A DNA stretch of 64,000 bases, from positions 1 through 64,000 of the forward strand of contig JANBPU010000081.1 of the NCBI GenBank assembly GCA_027575805.1, in the 5' to 3' direction. Origin of the DNA: Mycoemilia scoparia (taxonomy: Eukaryota > Kickxellomycota > Kickxellomycetes > Kickxellales > Kickxellaceae). A program made the translations under genes and the position numbers. This document shows, in pieces, positions 9,216 to 19,251 of the stretch (position 1 is its first letter; the number at the start of each line of letters is the position of its first letter). The notes below the pieces were generated by a model. It was not told the DNA's origin. It saw nothing but the letters and a program-made list of their open reading frames with translations, and did no database searches.

Positions 9216-10491
9216 TCAACAAAGTGGCTTTCTAAACTTTGCTTGCAACCAAACTCTATACATTTTGACCTTTTGTTTTCTATTAACCAAAAGTCTGCGA
9301 TCAATGGCATTCTGCAATACTTGAAATTTCTTTACACCCTCAACATCATCAGTGTTGCTAGAAGAGTTTTTGCCAGTGAATAAATCTTCGATCTGTTGGG
9401 ATGTAAAGAAATAAACTCTAGTACCATCGCCTCTTGCATAAAAGTTTTCGTCAAGGTATCTGTTCTTTTTAAACCGGAGTTGAGCCAAATCGTGCCTACC
9501 ATAGTCTCGGAACAATATCATGCCACCAGGTTTAAGCAGCTACATTATGTTTTCACATAGCAAGCAAACAAAAATTATAGTCAATAAATAAATGTCTGGG
9601 AGGAGGGGGCGGGGGCACAGCATGAATTATATGAGACAAATAAAGGCATACCATTTCTAAATTATCTATGGTTTGTTTCCACTGATCAGGGTGCAAAGCC
9701 GAGAATACGAAAATGAGCAATATGATATCGATAGAGCCAGGTTCGATATGTTCCAGTGGCAATTGGGGGCTGGAAATATCCCAAACAAAAGCATTGCACC
9801 TCTCACGGATTCCAATCTCACAGTTGTTAATGTTACCTCCACTGGTTTCATCCTCTTCTTGTTTGGCAATATCATCTATCGTCGATTTCACAACATCCAC
9901 AGCAGTTTTAGAAAAATCACAGGCATGAACAAATAACCGAGGATCAGAAATATCCTGGAGTAAAGGGAAAATGGCATTGCCAGCACCACAGCCCAATTCC
10001 AATACCCTAAATTTCCCATCACAATCTCCAGCATTGCTGTTGCTCTGATCATTTTGTTCTCGCCAGTTGTATAGTTCAGGGAATTCGATTTTAAGCCATT
10101 TGCGATCCTTGAAAAATCTGTTTTGATTATTTTCATAAAACTTGTTCCAATAATAGTTTGGGTTATTATTAAATTGCTCTTTTGTATCAGATGGAACTGG
10201 AGTTTGTTTCTGTACATTGATCATTTCTTGGGCATGTCGTTCGTGATCACTTCCTGGATCTACGTGGTCCCATGCATTGTATTGGAACACATCGTCTTTG
10301 TTGTCCAATGTTCTGCAACCAAATGTTTGGGAAGAGCTTTTATCATTGTTACTGTTATCACTGAGTGTTTCTGTAGAGTTTGTGGTGGTTAGTGGCGATG
10401 AAGGAGTCTGGTTTCTTATGTCCATTACGCTTGAAAATAGCTTCTTCTTTGTTTCTGGGTTACTGTGATCCTTTTCTTCAGTCATTTTCAT
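9216..10491 (-). CDS. METTL2/METTL8/Trm140-type tRNA N3-methylcytidine methyltransferase
   Basis: There are two exons: 10491-9652 and 9539-9216. The intron 9540-9651 (112 nt) has a GTATGC donor and a TAG acceptor and is phase 0. The spliced product has 387 residues. After a Ser/Asn-rich N-terminus come the family's signature [25 protein letters not shown] and WLKIEFPEL. The SAM-binding motif [17 protein letters not shown], is at about 162-177. It is followed by [57 protein letters not shown] and [11 protein letters not shown], ending in [20 protein letters not shown]. These match the enzymes that make m3C at position 32 of Thr/Ser tRNAs, using SAM. The segment between motif I and the acidic loop has a Glu/Gly/Asn-rich insertion ([11 protein letters not shown]). 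Confidence 0.93.
9540..9651 (-). other. Spliceosomal intron in the tRNA methyltransferase gene
   Basis: On the minus strand the exon ends ...GAAATG, followed by GTATGCC. The intron ends ATGTAG before CTGCTTAAACC. Splicing joins NLEM directly to LLKPGGM, restoring the contiguous family motif. Phase 0, 112 nt. Confidence 0.9.
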
Positions 10492-10885
10492 TGCAGTGTT
10501 ATGTGAATTTGTGCATTATTCGAGATCCGTATGGTAGTATAATAAGTCTATAATGAGAAAGGGAAAAGGAAACAAAGTAGGTTGATTGACAAAAGCCTAT
10601 AAAGAGTGATCTAAACAAAAAGAAAAAGTACAAATTAGATCGGGTAATCATGGTGAGATATTGAATTGATCAAGGTATAATCAAAAAGGTAAGCAGAATC
10701 TCGATCAGAATTTAGAGACATCACACAATTGATGGTAGCAAAATATGATATCCTCGTACTGCATAACACATGTTAGTTTAGTAGCAAAGATGTATTCAAA
10801 TTGTTTAAAAAGGAAGCAAAGCAAAAAAGAGTTGTACATCCAACCAATCTAATATGAAAAAAAAAAGAATGAAATGAGATTACTA
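10492..10885. other. Intergenic region between two tandem minus-strand genes
   Basis: 394 bp separate the stop of the orphan two-exon gene from the ATG of the methyltransferase gene. The region must hold the terminator of the former and the promoter of the latter. It is A-rich and has no distinct motif that I trust. Confidence 0.4.
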
Positions 10886-12388
10886 TTAATCTCTTCGCAT
10901 AACTCTGATAAAGGCCGTTTTAGCATCAAACAACTGATCTTTTGGGAAAATATTCGAAAGTCTAATTATAAAATAACGGGTGGCAGTGCGCCTATAATGT
11001 TTGGAACTTTCAATATTATCAAAGTCATAAAAGATGCCTTTGTTTAAATGCTTTGGATCGGATATAACAATGGCTGGATATTTTCCTTGAGTAAATGTGA
11101 GGCTAGCCTCTAAACTGATTTTGATGAGTCGATCGCCATGTTCGAATTGGCCAAGATTTTCGCAATAAAACCCCCTAAATAATCAGACAATAAATTGGAG
11201 AGAAACTGGATAGTTAGTTAACGCTATGTATGAATTTGTATCCAATGTCATATAAATGAACGTATAAAGATGTTGAAAGACATACTTTTTTCGTTTTTCT
11301 ATTGTAGCAATATTGAACTTTCCTTTATCAATGTTGATTAGGCCTGAATGAAATTTATTTGAGTCATGAAATCCAAGCCTGTGGAAACAGTGTGCTGTGT
11401 CAGCGGGATTTATATCTTTATCCAGTGAATCATCATTATCTCTATCCTCACTATTGTCCTGTTCTTTATCAAGATCAACAACAAATGAGCTTGACAAATT
11501 GTCTAGAATGAACGGAATACCAGGTACCACAGTTTTATTCGCTTGAAAATAGTAATTTGAATAGAATTCATAAATCTTTGCGGCAGTTTCATTGTAGTCT
11601 TTCTGGCAAGTATCTTTGACGAGGGTGCTCAAAATATCACCAATACAAGAGTTAAAATCTTGGCATTTTAACGAATTCATAAAGTTGAGCATCTGGCAGC
11701 TAATATCTTCGCTGCTTTTGATAGTTGCTTGTATTCGTTTCAAATAAAACTTGACAAGCATTGGTTTTACAACGTTCATTGGAAAACCACTACAACTATT
11801 GTTATTTAGAGTTGTTTTGGCAGTGGTGGTATTGTATCTGTCTTGTAAAAATTTGGCCATACCAGACAAGGACATGCTATACACACTGATGAGGAGTTGC
11901 ATCAATTGATCGTTGGTAATTGGGTGTATGAATGTTGGCAGCTGAGTATTTGTTGTACGGATATAAAGCGTAGAGTCATGAAGGATCATCAGCTGTCTGG
12001 CTATTTTCTCTTCACTAGTAGTGTTGGCTGCTGTGGATATATCAACCGAATACTTGCAAGCAACATAGTTTGATAGCCACTCATTTATGTCGATGTATTT
12101 TGACTGAGGGTGTGGTTTAGGAATAAGGTAAGAGTTTGGTGTTTTTCCACTCATCATGGTCGATTCCGTTTCAGCGGCACTTTCAATACTTTCCTTGCTA
12201 TGCCCATCCTCTGGGCTTGATTCTATTCTAGCTTTCTTTATCCTCATTTCTCGGTTTGAGATATTGCCGTCGGGAGTAGTAGCTCTAGTACCTAGGTTAG
12301 TGGCAGTACAAGTAGTGCTTTGGGAAAATTCATTCGTTGCAACAGCTTTAAAGCTATTTAGCCAACAGTGGTTATATTCAGTATCCAT
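10886..12388 (-). CDS. Orphan two-exon protein (463 residues)
   Basis: Exon 1 is 12388-11286 and exon 2 is 11174-10886. The intron 11175-11285 (111 nt) has donor GTATGT and acceptor TTTAG. The reading frame is preserved across it (AA|G), giving KGFYCENLGQFEHGDRL at the junction. The start is the first ATG of the frame (MDTEYNHCWLNSF). The N-terminus is low-complexity, with a basic patch MRIKKARIES. The middle, from about residue 95, is predicted globular (YIDINEWLSNYVACKY, FIHPITNDQLMQLL). An acidic linker (DKEQDNSEDRDNDDS) precedes the C-terminal region, which ends IRVMRRD. I do not recognise the family. The intact spliced frame argues that it is a real gene. Confidence 0.75.
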
Positions 12389-13233
12389 ATGGTTATATGT
12401 TTTGGGTTCTTCTAGTACCAATTTTGAAATAGAGTAGTAACTAAAAAGTAATAAATTAAATTGTAAAAGACCAATAATGTGTAGAAAGACAAGTAAAAGA
12501 TAACTTCATGAAGAGACCACAATCAGTGATTATTATTGTTTTCACCAACCTATCCTGCCACATATTTCAGGGTGAAGAGGAAATAATTGTTCCTTATTGC
12601 GATTTGGCCTTCATAATAAAATTTCTGTCTTATTTCAACTGCAAAACTCTAGACAATTAGTATATGTCAACCAACAATATGTCTAGCCAAATTATCCGGC
12701 ACCATTGCATCAGTGCTCATATCTTCCCGGATATATATAATATAAAAAGGGTCTGATTAAACGCTACTAATAATTTTACTACTAACGGATCCTCTATATA
12801 GTCATACATTAGTTTGAAGCTAAAAGTATCCTAGTAATCTCCTCACTGGTATTGTAAACTTTACTTCACTTTGACCTATATAAGGTACAATCATACACAG
12901 AATATTTGGAAAATGGTTTGAAATGTTTATCGTTGCTCCCATTTTCTACAAATTCAGTCGCTAACCAACAAAAATGTGGCTTCAAATTTGTTTTCAATCA
13001 TATCCAAGACATCGCTGGGCATTTAAAGAGCTCACATATATGGCTAAATTTCACTAGTTATCAAATGTGAAATAGATATAAATGGGTCTCAATTTTTAAC
13101 CAAGTTACATTCCATTTGATATGCAATTCCTAAGCATTCATTTTACCCATGACCCTATGAATTCTAATCTCATTCGTAATAATCATAAATTTCACACATA
13201 AAATTCTAGATAAAATTTGCGACAATACAATAA
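12389..13233. other. Intergenic AT-rich region
   Basis: This is the upstream region of the orphan gene. No reading frame, RNA gene or clear repeat was found apart from the MITE copy at its far end. Confidence 0.4.
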
Positions 13234-13346
13234 GGGTGATTATTTTTGAAGGGTAAAAGTTTACTAGTAAAACTAGACATCTATTTGGCTGTGATTTCCC
13301 CTATAATCAGCAGTCACCAAAATTCATTCTTCAAAAACTATTACCC
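13234..13346 (-). repeat. MITE family 1, copy C (113 bp, intact ends)
   Basis: It lies in the opposite orientation to copy B. It begins GGGTGATTATTTTTGAAGGG and ends CTTCAAAAACTATTACCC. It is flanked on both sides by ATAA (4-bp duplication). It lies about 120 bp downstream of the stop of the minus-strand frame at 13469. Confidence 0.88.
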
Positions 13347-13468
13347 ATAATAACATGGTACCAATTTGTAAGTGACAAAAATGGATAGTCAAATCTCATT
13401 GTATTGTTTATAAAAATATTAAAAATTGAATTTCAAAAATATAATTTACACTATTCAGTTTTTACCTT

Positions 13469-14011
13469 TCAATTGCTGGGAATATAAAGGCTGTCAGTAT
13501 CATCATCAGTCATGTAATTAGTACTGGTTTCATCATCATCACTGACAATAATTTCAGGATATACTTCATCTTCATCAGGATTATGGTAGTCAGAGTGGTA
13601 CTGATTTTTGAAGCCATTTATTGAGTTGATAACATGTAGGCTAGAAATTTTGTACTCCTTGAGGCCTGGATTAATTATTATTTTGTCATCCTGAACCAAT
13701 GTTGCTGAAAAGAAGAAGATTTTTACACCAAAGCTCAAGGATCCTTGTATAGTTTTTATAGCTGCATTTGATTGTAGTGCTGCCATTGCACTCATATACA
13801 CCTGAGCATATGATACCAAAAGATCTGTGTAATTATATTTATAAGATTGAGGCTTGCTTTCATGTATATAAAAGACATCATTTCCTTTATATACAGCTAA
13901 ATCTGCTTGCCTGTTATAACCATCTCTATGATCTATTATCCTCCTTTCTGGTTTAAGTTGATATTCATCATTTTCTTTATATATCTCTTTAGTTATGAAA
14001 GTGTTGGGATT
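13469..14011 (-). pseudogene. 5'-truncated reading frame with a PD-(D/E)XK nuclease-like pattern
   Basis: The minus-strand frame is open for about 180 codons, from a TAA at 14014-14012 to the stop at 13469. No ATG occurs before the middle (MSAMAALQ), so the 5' part is missing or on an unseen exon. Visible motifs in order are RRIIDHRDGYNRQADLAVY, then FYIHESKPQSY (a D...ExK spacing), DLLVSYAQVYMSAMAAL, SLSFGVKIFFFSATL, LKEYKIS, and an acidic tail. This order (acidic D, E-x-K, helix, strand with phi-x-phi) resembles PD-(D/E)XK-like domains in fungal Crinkler/REase-like proteins. That is inference, not a family match. The frame breaks where a candidate LTR begins (13999), so disruption by insertion is likely. 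Confidence 0.45.
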
Positions 14012-15254
14012 TTACAGGGGATCTCCAAAATGAGATGGGGTTCTATAAGACTAGTATTTATTTATTTAAAAATAACAATAAAAGTAAAATCTATAGAAAC
14101 AATAAACTAAGTAAAACTGTTATAAAATAATATTCAGAAATACCTATAAGGTACTTATGGGTTGTTAAATTTATATATATATATTTCTAAGAATGTGATA
14201 ATGTTGGAGTTTATAGTAAAATAATATATTTTATAAACAAGGATTGCACTAGTCAACAAAAGAATATTTGTTATTAACTATGAAGTTTTTTCTTGATCAA
14301 CAGATCTTGTTGTTTGGATAGGGTTGATTAGATCCCCATATCACTCCTGTGGTGTATATGTATACAAGCCATTTTCCCAAGGGTTTCACACATCATACCT
14401 TCCCTTTCAACAATAATAATATCACAGAAAGCTATTGCAACAGTTGCAAAAACTTGGCTTTCTTCATATTTATTGGCCATTGCATAATTTACCCTTATCC
14501 CTGTCATCTGAGTATCAAGCTCAACTAGCTCAAACCACTAGTGATAAGTCATTGTACTTGTGGAAACCATCATCATTAAATAAACAAGTACTTGATAGGT
14601 ACTTTATTGATAAAATAAATAAAAGAAAACCTCACACTAAAACCAAAGTGTATCAAAAATCAAAGCTATATAAAGGCCAAACTAACCCATAATATGATGG
14701 TTACAACAGTACTTATTGACAGACCAGGGTCGTCCGGGACAAGCCTCAACTGTTCTGGATAAGTTATCACTGAAAAGACTTTCGTTCAGAATGGTTCAAA
14801 ATCATTCAGAACGGGGATAAGGGAAAAGCACAAGGGTGCGTGAATAACAGAATAAAAATATCATTCAGGATGAATATGAATGGGGAAGGGAATGTAAATA
14901 AAGATTGTCAACTAAAAATCGTCTGGAATGACAATGGACGGTAAAGAATGATTTTATATGGTAAACAATAAGGTTTAACTATAACTCTTCAAATCCTTTC
15001 AACCACAACTTTATTTTTAAATAAATAAAAGTATGATTTTATAAAAGGTAATGAAGATGGTGAAACTCTTCATTGAACTAAACTAAACTAATAAAAGGTA
15101 AATGAGGAATGCAGTCCTCAGCTTCTAATCATGATTGATTCAGAATCACTCTGATCAACTGAAAGTTGTTCAGGGTGATCCTGAATTGTTCAGGACGGAA
15201 TAATCCCATCTGGGATCATTCAGGGCATACCATGTGGGCTACGGCCCAACACTT
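13999..15254 (+). mobile_element. Candidate solo LTR or inverted-terminus element
   Basis: The 10-bp ends AAGTGTTGGG (13999-14008) and CCCAACACTT (15245-15254) are perfect reverse complements. The inner TGTTGGG...CCCAACA looks like TG...CA LTR termini. No clean 5-bp target duplication is visible. The interior (14750-15230) holds many copies of a TTCAGRA/TCYTGAA motif, some as back-to-back inverted pairs such as CCTGAATTGTTCAGG. The span is about 1.25 kb. No coding sequence is certain: an 85-codon frame at 14435-14692 starts without ATG and is not recognised. A solo LTR is the preferred reading. Confidence 0.4.
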
Positions 15255-16762
15255 ATCTTTCCCTTAATTTTACTCATATCATAGATTTTTTAATTTAACA
15301 GGGCAAGTGAATAAGTCTATTGATGTTTTTCAAAATATTGGTTATAGAAATAAGGACTATAAATAGAATTACAAAAATCTATATAAATAGGACATCTTTT
15401 ATAAATAAACCTGTTACTGTCATGGCTTGTAATAATAGAATTCATTTTAGGGACTTGAGAGTGATGTTTAGGGTGATTTTTTTCAAATAAATAAGTAAGG
15501 CAGGATAAATATCTTTTTATAGTAGACTGAATCAGTGCAATGGATATTTATTAGAGATGTATTTAATATTTGAGCCTATATTTGAAGCACTAACATAGTA
15601 TATACACAATTATCAAGGCATCTGAGTCAAGGATTCCATAGCACTACTTAGCATTAACTACTAAACAACATAGCATTGAGATTCAATGAATAATTTAAGT
15701 GATATAGTATCTAAAAACTATTTTTATTACAAAAAAATAAACCACAGCCTAATATACTCTATCTTTAAAATTTACTATGCATAATACAATTCTGAACCAA
15801 AAGTTTCTGAAAAAGATATCATAATAATTTTTTCATATTTTTACTCAGTATATTCATTAATAAATAGGGCTTCTAAAATGGATAGAGAGCATTCATTATT
15901 AAATTACACTCAGCCTTGTGTTCAAAAAGATAATGGTGAAGTGTGTAGCATATTTTTAATTTATTGCAAAAGAAGCAGACAGTTGAAAACTCTATGAGGA
16001 TTCGGATGTAAATTATTAGTTTTATATTTTGGTTCCTTTTTATACAATCTAAACAATAAAAAGGTGGATAGCAAATAGGCACACGGTCATTGCTGATCAT
16101 AGCATTTCAAATGTATAATGGTTTCTTTTTAATTATCAATATTATTATTATTGCTGTTGTTTAGCTCTTTAATAAGTGGCAATTAATGAGTTCTAATATA
16201 CTCGGTATAACTATTGACAAATTTCACTTTATTTTGATAATACCTAGCATTAACTCGCAAGATTCAAAAAAGACCATGATAGGCATGACAAATTGATCAT
16301 ATTTTACCAATATTTTGCATTGGGTCGATGCTGACTATCGGTACAACCATAGTCAGTTGCCAAGAACATTGTCTCTTATATGATCCAATAAAATGTATGC
16401 CGGATATAAGCATTTCTTTAACTTTTGGCTCAAGAATAGACTATTTGATATGTGGAAATTACCATTATAATTATTTCAATAAAATAAAATGCTAATTAAT
16501 AATATATCAATTGTACGTTCTCATAAAACCAATTTGATTTGATCTAAATATATATAGCATGACTTCTTTAAGCTTTGCTGTTTTTATGGTTAAAGATACC
16601 TTGAAGCAGCCTGACCAGGCCCAGTAATTTCTTTTCATTAAACTATATTCGATAGTTTGTAAGTTTACAATATTATATTTTATTCAACCTTTAAGGAAGC
16701 ACTTTTAATACTAACTTTGAAAACATCAATGATAATAGACACACATTTGCTTTTGGTATACA
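15255..16762. other. AT-rich intergenic region
   Basis: No gene, RNA gene or dispersed repeat was recognised. It contains the upstream region of the 16763 gene. Confidence 0.4.
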
Positions 16763-17449
16763 ATGCCTAAATCCAAAGTATCATCAAAAACCTTGGAACC
16801 ACCTCCAAAGAAGGCAAAGTTTATTGAAACTAAACCAGCTGAAAGTAATCAAGCTGCTACAATATTTGCTACATCTAAAGAGCCACCACCACCAACACCA
16901 GGAGTGTCCAAAATCTTGGATAACAAGACCAGTGATAAATTGGTTGAGGGTAAAAGTGGTAGCAGCAGTAGACCCCGAAAAAGTAAAGCTGCAGTAGCCA
17001 GGATTCCTTCAAAAATAGATTCAATCATATCTAACCTGCACATAAAAGGCGTTAAAGTACACAGTGACATTCCTGGGTATCATCGCATTCTTACCCACAA
17101 AAACATTATAGTCCACAGCATAATGACCAAATACGATCGGAAAGCACATGAGAAGATCTTGGAATGCAACAAGTACATGAATCCCTTCAAATGTCTAAAG
17201 ACCAGTAGGATGGGAAGAAAGATAGTAGAAAGACCAAGGAATTTTGTTTCACAGATGACGGCAAGAAATGGCGATATGCTGGAGGCTATACTGCTTGTGA
17301 AAGAAAGGAAGGACCCTTGGCCTAGACGTCTCTTTAACTTGAAAAGCAAGAGTGAATTTGGATATTATGAGTATTTCATCAATCGGAATCTTCTTTATGC
17401 TTGTGAGGCTTTGGATAAAGGCGATGAGTACATTGATAACCTGCGCTAA
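16763..17449 (+). CDS. Small basic protein, paralogue of the 4784-5380 gene (unrecognised family)
   Basis: The product is 228 residues from the ATG at 16763 (MPKSKVSSKTLEPPPKKAKF). The N-terminal 85 residues are Lys/Pro/Ser-rich with PPPPTPG and a basic SSSRPRKSKAA segment, suggesting nuclear import (inference). The conserved core (about 84-158) has KIDSIISNL, SDIPGYHRILTHKN, IIVHSIMTKYDRKAH, FKCLKTSRMGRKIVERP. The C-terminus is ACEALDKGDEYIDNLR. Residues in DIPGY-x-RI-x-TH, (I/V)IVHSIM and ACE-x-LDKGDEY are identical in the 4784 paralogue. No known domain is recognised. A MITE copy lies 108 bp past the stop. Confidence 0.75.
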   Translation: MPKSKVSSKTLEPPPKKAKFIETKPAESNQAATIFATSKEPPPPTPGVSKILDNKTSDKLVEGKSGSSSRPRKSKAAVARIPSKIDSIISNLHIKGVKVHSDIPGYHRILTHKNIIVHSIMTKYDRKAHEKILECNKYMNPFKCLKTSRMGRKIVERPRNFVSQMTARNGDMLEAILLVKERKDPWPRRLFNLKSKSEFGYYEYFINRNLLYACEALDKGDEYIDNLR

Positions 17450-17557
17450 ACTGTATTAGCATTTGATATATAATATCACTCTTATCGCTGATGGTTATGA
17501 TTTTCCCAATTTCTTTTCTTTTAAGTACTTGACAATAAATGCTGAATTTACAAATAC

Positions 17558-17652
17558 AGGCAATAATTATTGAAGGGTGAATGGCTATAGGGGCAATCAC
17601 GGCTAAATGATGTCCAATTTTAATAATATTTGCCCTTCAAAAATTATCTTCC
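17558..17652 (+). repeat. MITE family 1, copy D (shortened)
   Basis: The left end GGCAATAATTATTGAAGGGT and the right end CCCTTCAAAAATTATCTTCC are retained. An internal deletion removes the TTTTGGTGACCAATGATTA part. It lies in the 3' flank of the 16763 gene. Confidence 0.82.
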
Positions 17653-18005
17653 ACATGTTCATTTTGAATTTTTAACAATAGATAATATTTTCCTTGTGAT
17701 ATTGCATTCGTATAAAGTAATAAAGGATGCCATGTCATTGATATATACAATATCATTTTCATTTACCCACTCAATAAAAAATATCAAAACTATAATGAAT
17801 CAAATGGTACTAAGAGTGATAAAACTATATTAAAAAATAAATCTGTACTTTAACATTTCCCCTCCTCTTTTCATAATATTTATTGCACACATAACAATAT
17901 CGGGTGTTTTCTGTAGTTTATAAATCCCTTTTTTTAACTACAAAATAACATTTAAACCATCCACTACCGACATACTAAATAATCAAAACCACATACCTAT
18001 CCAGA
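17653..18005. other. Intergenic AT-rich region
   Basis: This is the upstream region of the small coiled-coil gene. A CT-rich CCCCTCCTCTTTTC tract is at ~17860. No gene was seen. Confidence 0.35.
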
Positions 18006-18419
18006 ATGACCAAAAAACAATTTTCAGATGAATTCAAAAATTTGGACATAATAATCGACCAAATAGAACTACTACAAACACATATCAAACAATACAAAAC
18101 AAAAATAAAAGAAAATAACTTTAATCAGCGAGCTTTTGAAGTAGAAATAAAGTGGTATAAAAATCCAAAGTCGCTATCATCACAATCTAAACAACAACCA
18201 CAACAGCAGCAGGAGGAGAAACAACATAGACATATAATAGAAAGATACCATCAAAAATTAGCGGAATGCAACGAAAATGATAAAATTTATTCAAATACTC
18301 TAAGCGTGCTACTAAGAAATGAACGAAAGTTGTTGAGACGCATGTGGGTATGTGTATGCTTACTTAAAGAAAATATGGAAGATCCATTGAATATACGTTT
18401 TGAAGATAAATACGAATGA
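18006..18419 (+). CDS. Small Gln/Lys-rich coiled-coil-like protein
   Basis: The product is 137 residues from ATG to TGA. The N-terminal half (FSDEFKNLDIIIDQIELLQ, THIKQYKTKIKENN) has heptad-like spacing of Ile/Leu. It is broken by a Gln run (QQPQQQQEEKQ, about 63-73). A second helical half follows (HIIERYHQKLAECNEN, LSVLLRNERKLLRRM) with a short acidic end. No family is recognised. The coiled-coil call is by eye. It is short but has good amino-acid composition and a tRNA gene about 200 bp downstream on the same strand. It may be a structural or kinetochore/vesicle-type adaptor, but I cannot say which. Confidence 0.48.
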   Translation: MTKKQFSDEFKNLDIIIDQIELLQTHIKQYKTKIKENNFNQRAFEVEIKWYKNPKSLSSQSKQQPQQQQEEKQHRHIIERYHQKLAECNENDKIYSNTLSVLLRNERKLLRRMWVCVCLLKENMEDPLNIRFEDKYE

Positions 18420-18621
18420 TATATTTGTTCAAGTTTATGACAATATAGCAGAATTGTAAAAATATATAAACAAATATCAATTTCCCAATGTGAATAAACT
18501 TTCGAATAGAAGCAATTGTAAAAATTAGAGAACAATGGTTAATATTAAATCTGGTAATTAATCACGGGTAATTCGCATTGGTATATATATTAACTAATTT
18601 CATTTTGCTCCGATAACATTT

Positions 18622-18693
18622 GGTCCAGTGGCCTAATCGAAAGGCGCCAGTTTCCGGAGCTGGAGATTGCGAGTTCAAGTCTCGTCTGGATCG
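18622..18693 (+). tRNA. tRNA-Arg (anticodon CCG)
   Basis: The 72-nt cloverleaf folds well. The acceptor GGTCCAG pairs with CTGGATC, with one G-T. The D-arm is GCC/GGC, and the anticodon stem CCAGT/GCTGG holds the loop TTCCGGA (anticodon CCG, codon CGG). The T-arm is GCGAG/CTCGT with loop TTCAAGT. The A box (TGGCCTAATCG) and B box (AGTTCAAGTCT) match the polymerase III consensus. There is no intron. A seven-T run follows. The gene is intact. Confidence 0.95.
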
Positions 18694-18696
18694 ACC

Positions 18697-18703
18697 TTTT
18701 TTT
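18697..18703 (+). terminator. Polymerase III terminator of tRNA-Arg
   Basis: A run of seven T starts 4 nt after the tRNA discriminator base. Confidence 0.85.
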
Positions 18704-19251
18704 GCTTTGATCAGTTTTTTTTCATAAACTTGTCATCCTCAACATTTCACACACTCTCCAATTTATAGTTCAAGCTTATTACTATTATTATAAATTAATA
18801 GTAGGAAAAGATTAAATAACATTCATTTTAGTAATAATCACTATCAAAAAAACATTTTTTTGCAAATAAAGAAAAAGAAAATAATGAGACAAAAACTAAT
18901 TGTAAGAAGTACTAGTAGTAATAGTATATGTCATTGTTGTATTTGTGGTACCTGGAGGTGGTGAAAATGAAAAAGGAGCGAGGAGGAGTAGGCGAATGTA
19001 TTAAAATGATTTCATTTATAAATGTAAATGTATTGTTTTTCAGTAGTGTTACGACAAGAGAGAACATGGAAAGTGGGGGGAGAAAAAGAAGGAATGACGA
19101 CGGCTATATTGCAGTGTATTTAATATAATGCTATTGTTGTTGTTGTTGTTGTTGTTTGTATTAAAGAAAAATAAGAGAGATAGAGAGGAGAGAGAGATGA
19201 ATGGATAGAATAGTAGTAGTTTGTTTAGTAGAGATATAAATAAATAATAAA
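18704..19251. other. 3' flank of the DYRK kinase gene
   Basis: On the minus strand this is the likely 3' UTR. It contains a CAA-type repeat (TTG run at 19137-19157, plus strand) and purine-rich GA tracts at ~19170-19200. No gene was seen. Confidence 0.4.

Noticed and set aside
14435..14692. 85-codon frame inside the LTR-like element
   Set aside because: The apparent start is not ATG, the tail is Lys-rich low complexity, and it lies inside a probable non-coding repeat.
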